Shown: piece after piece, positions 24,200 to 64,000 of the stretch | How the letters are laid out: every line of letters starts with the position of its first letter | Numbering within the stretch: position 1 is the first letter of the stretch | From: Lingula anatina | Taxonomy: Eukaryota; Brachiopoda; Lingulata; Lingulida; Lingulidae | Length of the DNA: 64,000 nt | Direction: 5' to 3' | NCBI RefSeq assembly: GCF_001039355.2 | Contig: NW_019773958.1 | Span: 1,314,736-1,378,735, forward strand | Program-made: the position numbers and the translations under genes | Notes under the pieces: model-generated | What the model was told of the DNA's origin: nothing | Seen by the model: only the letters and a program-made list of their open reading frames with translations | Database searches by the model: none

Positions 24200-26650
24200 T
24201 CCTTTCTACGACCACGGTGATACCGTCCAGGGTAAAGGCCCCTTAACTAATATAGCAGTAATATAGCAGCCAGCAATTTCAAAAGGTTTAGATCTGATTG
24301 CTGAGAAAAACCATGCTCAAGGATATCAGACATAAAGGTGAACGCTTTACATTTTCTGGTGTTCAGTATCACTCTATTTTATTCATGATTATCTTAAACA
24401 TATTCGCATTTTTAGAGAGAAAACTGTGATTTGGCGCCAAACAAGGAAAGCATACGTTTTTATCAAACAAATATGTAAATATGGTAACTACGGTAAATAT
24501 GTTAGTACTTCTATTAGCTATTTAAACAAAATTACTGAAGCTTTCTCCCGGACTCTCTCCACTCAATGGGATCATGAGCTTCGCAGCGTTTTCAATATAT
24601 TTAATCGTGTTAGCTTATGTAATCAGCAATTCCTAATGGTGAAAAAAATTGGTCAATTTTGCCTTAAGTGTTCATGCTTCTGAACTACAATGAGGTTGTA
24701 ACAGGTGTTACTGCGCCGGCGTAACATTAACATTTTCACAATGCAACAATGATTTCCCTTTTGTGCTACAATTGTACGTAACTGGATATATTGTTAACAC
24801 TTATTGTCTTAGTTTTTTCATTATATGGATTATGGTCGAACACTAAATGTCTAGTATCACTTAAATGCTATCACAAAACCAATACTACTCGTAATTTAAA
24901 TCGATAAAGTGGCATTTCAAAAGGCATTTCGATGATTGTCTTATGAGATCCAATAAAAGTACATATTTCTATAAAATAATTAACACACTTCAACTGGACA
25001 AATTAGATCAAGAGAGTGTTAATGTAGAGCAAGGCTTTTGCACAGCACAGCAAAGCGGTTACAATGTTCACCTAATCAGAGAAGTGTGACGATAAAGAGA
25101 AAAGGAACTTGGATCTACGACGTCACACTTGCTGTAAAACACAAACGCGAACGCGCGTACTTTTATACCTCGTAGACAGTGCCACCTCTGTCTTTGCACG
25201 TACACGACAAGAGCGCCATTTAAAGAAAGTGGACATATTGACCGTTTAACAAGGTTAAACAAGATCAAAGGCCAATTTAAAAGTAGGTTAGCGTTAATTT
25301 CTTATAACTATAGGTGATGTATCCTCTTTTCTCAACAGGAAAGTGGCTAATTCTTTAATTATAAAATGTTAGGCGCTATCTACTACTTTCAAAGAGGCAC
25401 AGAAAGAAAAAGGATACACGTGATATGTCAGAGGTCTGCTTGAGAGGTGACCTTTCACTTCCCCTGGGAAACACGTTCCATCTCTTTTAAGGCTTTTTCC
25501 CTTTAAGGTTCTTTCCCATGACATAGTTTATCGTCACTTTTGCTGGTTTGTTAATTGTAATGAGATACGTGATGATCAGTTCGAATGTCCAACGAACTCT
25601 ATAACTAAGTAGGATGTTATCATGAAAATCAGCATGGGCGAAAGCTAGGGTGTGACTTATTTTTCGGTACAAGCGTCTGGTATTGATTTTGTTACGAGGA
25701 TATGAGCACCCTAATTGCGATGTTCCATTCAACAAAGGCAGTATTTTGCCTCTTTACTGATAAAATCATCAGTACACCTTTCAAGAAAATTTCCTGGTAC
25801 TGTGCTACTTATTGTTCTAATTAATCATGCCTTAAAACGGTGCTGATAGCCGTTTAGGCGAGAGAGATTTGCTTGAAATAGAAGATCCTTGCCATAAAAA
25901 CGCTGCTGTTGGGTCATCAGCTCGCATTAGCGGTGTCTTTTTGAGGCGACAGCATTATCACTTCACAGTGCAAGGTTTATTTCCGCATTATCAAAGCGGG
26001 AGGGGATGATCCGAACAATGGCATCACGTTATCCTTCAGGGATACCAGTTCGTTGCCATGCCAACGGGTATAAGTAGAGGTAAAGGAAAACCAACACTCA
26101 AACGGCCACGTAATTAATCGTTTGGAGACTGGCTTCAAAGAAAGGATAAGTGCATTGCTCAGAAATATCAAATTGCATTCTGACTTTGTTAAGCAAATTG
26201 ATGAATTGACTAATGATCATATCTTTCTTGTCAGCGTCTTCAGATCATAATAAATTTTGCATTCAAATGACTATTTTCATTAAAGGCACCAATGAAAATA
26301 GTTTTGCGAAAAAGGTTATCAAATTTAACAAACAAACAAACGAAAAAAATTCATATGCATATTTTTTATTTTTTGATATTTTCTTGATGAATCCATTATA
26401 AGTGCTGTACAAAAATGTATAATTATGTTAATGATGTGACATGCGAGGCAATCTCTACAATATTCTTAAAACCAGTTGACCTTAGCTATCTACACTCTTA
26501 TGAAATATATGTGTAACCATGAATCAGCAGAAAACACTTGCATTTCAGTATTTATAGAATGCGTTAATAGAGAAGAGTACTTTTCACAATTGGCATGCAC
26601 TTTTAACTGGACCCGTCTACTTTGAAAGATTTTTGAAAATCAAACAGGGT
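24200..26650. other. No recognisable gene
   Basis: The 85-codon frame at 24426-24683 has no recognised domain or homologue. The rest has only shorter frames. Confidence 0.4.
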
Positions 26651-26660
26651 GACTATTACA

Positions 26661-26874
26661 TTAGGGACCGTTCACATGCAAAATCTATTTTCTAAAAATC
26701 TATTTTCTATTCGCGGTATCTTGTGATCACGGTATGTGCCCTGAATACTCTGCGGCGTAATTACTGGCAGCGGGAGCCAGTTACTTCCAAAGCTGTAATT
26801 AACTCTCGGCTGCGCTCGGAGTGAACACAAGATACCGCGAATGGAAAATAGATTTTTCATGTGAAGGGAGTCCT
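26661..26874. mobile_element. Inverted-repeat element (MITE-like)
   Basis: The two ends are inverted copies over about 60 bp. The shared parts are TTCACATG, AAAATCTATTTT and ATTCGCGGTATCTTGTG. The left arm has an internal duplication of the AAATCTATTTTCT block. A GC-richer core lies between. It is non-coding; the family is not recognised. Confidence 0.65.
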
Positions 26875-26879
26875 AGAGA

Positions 26880-28720
26880 GTACCCTAAACATGTCCCACC
26901 CTTGCCACGCCAATTCACTTAAAACAACAGCAGAAGGCAAACTTATGGAGAAGTTGTGAGCGGGAGTAGAAACCCTGTGATATAATTACATGAAAGGACC
27001 TGTAAAAGCGGGCTGGTCCAGTTAATGTACCGCTTGATGTGGAAAGGCCCCAAGTTATAAAATTACATCTCTTCTGTACTTTACTAGTACTATGCAAGGC
27101 TACAGACTACTGAAGCTCTTTATGTAAAGTGTGTGCTCCCAGGATTTAACCCAGCAGTTGATGGGTTACTCTACATACAAAGTACTTAAAGGTGGACACA
27201 ACAAACTGGAGAGTTAAGAAGCACATGCTTTGAAATGTCATATGAAATTTATCAGAAAAATGGCTATATATTATCTCTGTGCTTTACTCACAGATAACAA
27301 TATATCAAAATAGCTATCAGTAATCAATTGATCACAATGCTGTCAATGCATCTTCTTGTGAAAATATCGGTAACATTTTATACAATTCACTAAGATTTGA
27401 ACAAACTGGTCCTTGTACAATACCCTATGAGAAAATGGACAATTATTGCAAGTGTAAAGTAGTACTTCCATCACTAGAATACAAATGTTGCATACATATA
27501 TTGGCAGGAATTTTCTGGGCAACATGTAAACTAGAAACAGCATTTTTAATGTACTTGTGTTAAATGTTTTCAGTGGCGAATCATCCAGCAAGGATTTTGA
27601 CTAGAATTGGATCTCGATAATGAACTACTACTGGTTGTTCATTTCTGACTTGTAATCGCCAGTTCCACCGAATACATTCCCATTAGAAAAATAAATGGTC
27701 ATCCCAAGAACATTTTATCTTAAAATTAAGGTGGTTTATAGAATTTCCTCACATTTGCCTGCTGAGCTCTGGGGTCTGTATAGTTGTGAACTTTTTTTTA
27801 GTAGTTAATGATATACAATTACTGGGAACAGTATAGAAATACAGTTAAATATCTAACATGTGTATAATAATAAATATAGATGTGATTTTGATAAATACAT
27901 TTCTATATGTCTATCTACATCAGTTTACATTTGTACAATGGTTAAAAGATAAAAGATACACTTCATGTAAATGAACTGTTTTTTTTTCTGGGAATAGAAC
28001 CTATCTTTTCTTATAAGTTCCTTTCCTTCATAATGCTTCTTTAATTAAGCAGATTTGCTAACTGATCATGCAAATAAAACTGGACAGAATTAAATGCAAA
28101 GACTTACATACAAAATATCCTATCTATTGGTCCTCTTCATCCTTAACTTTCGCTCAAGATCTCTTTTACTTATTACACAATTTAACAATATCTTCGTTTG
28201 GAGGACTGAAAAATCACAGCACTTCCTCCGCAACCCAAAACTGAATTACTTTCATAAAACACTGTTTTCTCCTAATATCAGAAACATGTGAGAGACTAAA
28301 TGCCTACAATGATATTGCAAAATCTTAAATACAAGTGAAGACCTTGCATATTAGCATAATGTGGATGATTTTCTTACATAAACACATAAAATGTATACTG
28401 CTAATAAAACAATACCTTGAAAATTAACTACAAATTATGCTAATTTCTGATATTCTTTTAAATCTTCCAGATAGATTAGTTTGATAGGTAAATTCACACA
28501 CCATCTTTAAAGTACATGAAAAAAGACACTGTTTTGAATACATCCCTGAACGTAAGACCCTAATTTCCTTCTTTTATAAAAAAAGACAAATATGTCACTT
28601 TAGGCACTAAATAATTTGGACCATAACCTTTAAAAAGCCTCTATGAACAGCAGTAGTGGCAAACTTGCTTCGTAAATAAGATTAAAATTCAATGGAAACA
28701 ATGTTTTCTGTGGTCACTTC
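26880..28720. other. No recognisable gene
   Basis: AT-rich sequence with short frames only. Confidence 0.4.
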
Positions 28721-28722
28721 AC

Positions 28723-28930
28723 CACGTAAGCCAAGCCATTCTGGTGGACATGTCACCATGTAAGCCAAGCCATTCTGGTGGATGTGTCACCATGTAAGCC
28801 AAGCCATTCTGGTGGACATGTCACCATGTAAGCCAAGCCATTCTGGTGGATGTGTCACCATGTAAGCCAAGCCATTCTGGTGGATGTGTCACCATGTAAG
28901 CCAAGCCATTCTGGTGGACGTGTCACCATG
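28723..28930. repeat. 34-bp minisatellite, about 6 copies
   Basis: Head-to-tail units that read AAGCCAAGCCATTCTGGTGG plus a variable ACATGTCACCATGT part, with only one or two differences between units. Confidence 0.95.
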
Positions 28931-29472
28931 TGTGCCACTCAATTTTTGGTGCAAGTTCTCTGTGTGAATGGCAATACTCTCAATTCCAGTCACTCTAACT
29001 AACAACCCTTAAGTGAACTCTGTTCCCAAATCTATTCTACTTGCATTTCACTGAGAATAAAAATAAATCATTATTTTCTCATTCAAGGCAATGGATATCT
29101 TACCCCAATACAAAAACTTGAAAAAATAAATATTCCATTTGAGACGTCTTACACCCCTGATTTCTGTTTTAATGGACACATCTTGTGCATTCAATAACAT
29201 GGATGGAGCAACCCACTGAATATCTTAGGGGTGACAGGTTGGAGGGAAAACCAGGCATAGCATCACAACCTTCCATGTTATCTGAGATCTGTTTGGACAT
29301 TTTGATATGACTTGTCACATTTGATGTCACTAAGTTATTTAATGTTGATATTCCAAGGCATTTTATCACATTTCTTTAATAAAAACAGTTTCTCACTTTC
29401 TTGGCTATAATATATCATATCAGCCACAATCTATCATTACCTATATTTTCTTATTAAAATGCCTTATTCTTA

Positions 29473-29478
29473 TTTATT
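29473..29478 (-). promoter_or_regulatory. crb: Candidate crb poly(A) signal
   Basis: AATAAA on the minus strand, about 340 bp past the crb stop. AT-rich flanks make chance hexamers likely, so the 3' UTR end is not established. Confidence 0.3.
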
Positions 29479-29818
29479 TTGTCCCCAAAGATACCAAGAC
29501 TATATTTCCCTGTATAAGAAACATGATAGGCCTAACATGCAAACTTGATGTGAAGATATTTTATGATTTTGGCTTTCTGTAGGTTCTCATTACAGTAAAA
29601 AAACCTTTGGGGAAATTATTTTCTTAATACAATTTCACTGCTTCAGACAGCTGTATTTATCGTGCTTGGTAAAGGCACTTTAACCATTGTCCATTTTTTT
29701 CAAAATGTTTCTGGTTTTCCCTTAAATAGATGTCATTTTCGGGAAAAATCTATCTCTTCATACCACACACTGCTTTTTTTTGTGGTATATTAACCTTTAT
29801 CACACAGCTGGAGAAAGT

Positions 29819-60056
<30,238 letters not shown>

Positions 60057-60248
60057 GGTGTAACTGTGTGACCAAATGTGACAACCTCACTCAATATTGT
60101 CCCCTGCCCACAGATCATTACTCATGTCCCTATCTAACCAGCCCTGGATGGGTTGTTGTTGACAAGGGAGTAATTTGCCACGGGTTTACTCAGCTAAGAC
60201 ACTAAAGGGATTGTTCTACGGGGAGAACAACATGCAATCAAAGACCCC

Positions 60249-60451
60249 ATTTCCAGAGACTAGATCGATCTACTTTAGATCGACCTAACTCCCTGGGGGT
60301 TCACGCTAAATAGCTGTCAGCTGGGCGGACACAAAAGTTAATTACCCCCTTACAGCTTGTAGTAGGCGGGACGGACATTTAAGCTGGATTATCTAACAGT
60401 AATCTAGTGAGACTCCCCACGGGGATAGATCGATCTAAAAGCTCTGGGAAT
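60249..60451. mobile_element. MITE family A, copy 3
   Basis: Third copy of the family, with AGATCGATCT-bearing inverted ends (TTCCAGAGACTAGATCGATC left; CGATCTAAAAGCTCTGGGAA right). It lies about 190 bp upstream of the crb ATG, so it may be in or next to the promoter or 5' UTR. Confidence 0.75.
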
Positions 60452-60459
60452 ACAGCCAA

Positions 60460-61090
60460 AGGCAGCCATGTGAAACCTCCTCTATTTGCTCTTATCAACC
60501 ATGAGCTGTCCTTTCCTATTAGATCTTGTCAGATAACTACAGGTAGCATGCCATCTATTAGTTCTCTGTGAGTATGACTACTGCTTAGTCATTATTCCTT
60601 TTCATATTACATAAGACACGTTCTTAGATATAATAACAAGGCACAGTCTGTAACAAGCATGTTTACAAATAAGTTCAGTTGAGTTTGAGAAAGTATTTTA
60701 GTCTCAGTTGTCTGGTATGTAAACCTGCTCAATTTACAGTTGCACACCATTTGCATATGGGAACTGTTTGATTCTATCTAATATTTTCCTTTGGTATTAA
60801 ACAATTGCTACTTTTTATACCAATTAATTACAATGCATACATTTTTAAAACTTTTTAACAACAATTGCAAACATAATGAGTTAAATGTTGTAAATATTTT
60901 TTTTTTGTTTATATAGGCTACTGGATGTTTATGGATCCAATGACTTTTCTCATGGAATGATGTAATCAAATATTCATCATCATATTTCTTTTTTTTTTAA
61001 AGCAATTTTGGTATTGTATTCAGTGACACTCTAATCCTGATACGAATGTATGTTAACAAAGGCCCATTTTTAAAGAAAAACAAGAACATT
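60460..61090. other. crb upstream region, no gene seen
   Basis: AT-rich sequence with no recognisable exon. It would include any distal crb promoter; no element could be placed with confidence. Confidence 0.4.
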
Positions 61091-62090
61091 TAAAACTTAA
61101 ACGGAAAAACAAATATTGCCCAGATAAATATCATAATTATCTAGAGCACAGTGCACATTTTCCGAGACCATTACATTTTTTTTGGTATAAAATCAGAACC
61201 AAATCACTGCTATAATTTTATTTCTACACTGCACTCATAATCCCATTTTTAAAAATTTAAATAATCTTTCTTAAAAATATAATTTTGTACTCAATTTCCA
61301 AATCTCATCAACAAAACCTTGGTTATACCATTACACTGGAAACAAGAGGAGTCTTAGTCTGTTAATATGATTGCATTCAGTGAGCCCCCTTGGAGTTGGT
61401 GCACATTAGCTAGGTGGACAAAATTCATTGTGAACAGTCCCTCATATATTGTTAAGTATTTAGGCAGACCTAGACAACAGTATACCTCCTCTGTCACCTA
61501 CTGTTGAAGTGACTACTTGACTGCGACTGTCTGATAACTGATTCATTGCACCCTGAGTTATACAGGGTAAATATACTGACACCAGTGAACCTCCTCTGTC
61601 TTCTACTGTTGAACTGACTACTTGACTACGACTGTCTGGTGACTGACTCCCCACATCCTGTTTTACACAGGGTAAATATACAATGAACATCCTCTGTCGT
61701 CTGCTGTTGAACTACACGACTGTCAGCTGATGAATCATGATATCCCATGCTACACAGGGTAAATATACTGACAAAAGCAAGATCTATGTACACAGATGGT
61801 GTCTTAAGAAATGAGCATATTGAAACTCAGGGCAAGTGGATGGATCATGATGGAGACACATAAAAAAAAACTTATCAGACGAAAGTAAGCATGCTTCCCA
61901 GTGCCTTTTGAATACCCTTCCATGGTCTTATCTTTTCCATTTCAGTGTCTGGTTTCTATTTTTCTGGTGACTTTTTATTTCCTAAGCTGACTAAAACTAG
62001 ATCTTCCTGGATTTAGATTTTATTCAAAATAATTATGCTTTTAAATATTTAAACAAATAATTTTCATAGTTGTATTTTTTAAACTTACAG
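61091..62090. repeat. Duplicated block, copy 1
   Basis: Nearly identical to 63088-64000 and in the same orientation. The offset is 1997 bp at the left and 1884 bp further on, because this copy has one more unit of an internal minisatellite (61468-61770). Confidence 0.85.
61468..61770. repeat. Roughly 100-bp minisatellite, 3 units
   Basis: Three degenerate units, each starting near CCTCTGTC and ending in CAGGGTAAATATAC. The other copy of the block (63475-63660) has two. Confidence 0.85.
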
Positions 62091-62951
62091 TAATATTTTG
62101 GAATTTTTTGAAGCTTCTTAGATGTTCTTATAAATTTCAAATTATTTTTATCCAGAAATTTCCCAGCTTAACTTTTTTTCACTATCTCAGCCTGAAATTG
62201 TTAGAGCAGGTCAACAGCTGAGAAATGTCTAGCCAGCTTAGAATGAGGAGAAGGAAGATAAACTTTCTTTTTATCCACAGGGCAAGAGAGACATTTCAAG
62301 AGAATGAGCACCTGGTACAAATGGAGGGAAGCAGGAAGCTCTTCCAATACAAATCTCCTTACAATCTAGAGTGCCTTATTTACGAAACCACCTACATAGT
62401 TATTGCACATTTTATCCAATAATCTAAAGGCAGCCATACTGCTACTTTGGAAACCGAGGATCTCCTTTTGCAGTCCAGTGCCTTAAATATTTGTGAGTGC
62501 TAAGATACCACACACAAACATTACCCTGCCCTGAAAACTAAATGCATCTCCTTATCTTGGACCTTTCACAGGCACAGGGATGAAACTCCCGTTTGGTGAA
62601 AAAGCTGGAAAATATAGTGTGGCAGCCAATGCCAATGGTATTTTTGGGTCCTAAAGTCCAAAAACTGCCAACAGTCAGAAAAATCTTATCCCTGCATGTA
62701 GACTAAAATGCCATGAATGAGAATGAAGATTTAGATATCTCAAGGACTGGTTTCTTATAAGGACCTCAACACTTATCCTTCCTTATGCCAGATGTTTCGT
62801 AAACATTGGAATTATGGCTTCTAGAATAAAACAAGTACTGTATGTACTTAGTTTACGAAACAGGAGCATTTTTCTATCATTACTCCATTCATCCATATTC
62901 TACCATTACTGGATGGCATTTTATTTTATTCTATGTCAATATATATCTCAC

Positions 62952-63080
62952 CTAGGTCTGTCTCACAGTTTCTCCCACTGTACGGAGGGGGGCAGACACA
63001 GGTGTAGTTCTTGAATCCGTCCTGACAGACTCCTGCATTTTGGCACGGCTGACTCCAGCAGTCGTTGATGTCAAAGTCAC
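62952..63080 (-). CDS. Orphan EGF exon upstream of crb
   Basis: A 129-nt phase 1/1 exon encoding DFDINDCWSQPCQNAGVC to YSGRNCETDLG: the linker and a nearly full calcium-binding type EGF, with donor GTGAGA. The acceptor TTTCAG is cut short by an N four bases away (63087). It is on the crb strand, 2.9 kb before the crb ATG. Its phase would let it splice to crb exon 2. It may be an alternative 5' crb exon, part of another EGF gene, or sequence misplaced by the assembly. Confidence 0.7.
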   Translation of the reverse strand: MTLTSTTAGVSRAKMQESVRTDSRTTPVSAPLRTVGETVRQT

Positions 63081-63087
63081 CTGAAAN

Positions 63088-64000
63088 TAAAACTTAAACG
63101 GAAAAACAAATATTGCCCAGATAAATATCATAATTATCTAGAGCACAGTGCACATTTTCCGAGACCATTACATTTTTTTTGGTATAAAATCAGAACCAAA
63201 TCACTGCTATAATTTTATTTCTACACTGCACTCATAATCCCATTTTTAAAAATTTAAATAATCTTTTTTAAAAATATAATTTTGTACTCAATTTCCAAAT
63301 CTCATCAACAAAACCTTGGTTATACCATTACACTGGAAACAAGAGGAGTCTTAGTCTGTTAATATGATTGCATTCAGTGAGCCCCCTTGGAATTAGTGCA
63401 TATATTAGCTAGGTGGACAAAATTCAAATTGTTAAGAAATAAAGTATTTGGGCAGACCTAGACAGACAGTGAACCTCCTCTGTCATCTACTGTTGAACTG
63501 ACTACTTGACTACGACTGTCTGGTGACTGACTCCCCACATCCTGTTTTACACAGGGTAAATATACAATGAACATCCTCTGTAGTCTGCTGTTGAACTACA
63601 CAACTATGAGCTGATGAATCATGATATCCCATGTTACACAGGGTAAATATACTGACAAAAGCAAGATCTATGTATACAGATGGTGTCTTTGAAAATGAGC
63701 CTGTTGAAACTCGGGGCAAGTGGGTGGATCATGATGGAGACACATAAAAAAAAACTTATCTGACGAAAGTAAGCATGCTTCCCAGTGCCTTTTGAATACC
63801 CTTCCCTGGTCTTATCTTTTCCATTTTAGCGTCTGTTTTCTATTTTTCTGGTGACTTTTTATTTCCTAAGCTGACTAAAACTAGATGTTCCTGGATTCAG
63901 ATTTTATTTAAAATAATTCTGCTTTTAAATATTTAAACAAATAATTTTTATAGTTGTATTATTTAAACTTATAGTAATATTTTGGATTTTTTCGAAGCTT
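63088..64000. repeat. Duplicated block, copy 2
   Basis: Repeat of 61091 onward with scattered base changes and one fewer minisatellite unit. It starts right after the single N at 63087 and runs off the window. It is most simply the second haplotype of the same locus. Confidence 0.85.

Noticed and set aside
28723-28930. Regular 34-bp repeats that could suggest a CRISPR array
   Set aside because: Units are head to tail with no unique spacers, in a eukaryotic genome. It is a minisatellite.

Overview
The window is invertebrate nuclear DNA. It is AT-rich, intron-rich, full of microsatellites, minisatellites and small non-autonomous transposons, and has no operons or bacterial signals. The octamer TACATGTA occurs at least nine times, which I associate with molluscan genomes. 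With the gene content this suggests a lophotrochozoan, probably a mollusc; that is a weak inference.

Layout. 1-13.0 kb has no intact gene. It holds a diverged tandem duplication (about 2.33-4.66 kb), a 1.3 kb palindrome built from two broken 3' halves of a Tc1-like (DD34E) transposon (about 4.93-6.26 kb), and a decayed exon of a DHRS4-like short-chain dehydrogenase (7.0-7.2 kb, minus). At 13031-14188 (plus) lies an intronless class A neuropeptide GPCR of the galanin/allatostatin-A type, with an aberrant FRC in place of the DRY triad. 14.2-29.8 kb shows no gene, only small inverted-repeat elements, a (CA)n tract, a 34-bp minisatellite and a hairpin.

The right half (29.8-60.1 kb, minus) is a complete crumbs (crb) gene. 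I traced it through 31 exons from a signal-peptide exon (ATG at 60056) to the stop at 29819. Every junction has GT/AG sites and matching phase, and the coding length is 7110 nt (2369 aa; 2264 aa if one duplicated exon is an assembly artefact). The product has about 39-41 EGF-like domains, three laminin-G domains, one transmembrane helix and a 37-residue tail ending in ERLI. It would act as an apical polarity determinant that binds Pals1/Stardust and Par6 through the tail.

Assembly caveats. There is a 293-N gap in intron 13. Single Ns sit at 40418, 52952 and 63087. The Ns at 52952 and 63087 each separate two nearly identical copies of the same sequence (exon 10/11 region; 61.1-62.1 versus 63.1-64.0 kb), which looks like joined haplotypes rather than true duplication. 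An extra EGF exon at 62952-63080 lies upstream of the crb start and touches one of these joins.

I found no convincing new multi-gene system. The observations most worth following up are the non-canonical GPCR, the orphan EGF exon, the clustering of one inverted-repeat family just beside three crb splice donors, and the small transposon families with readable ends.
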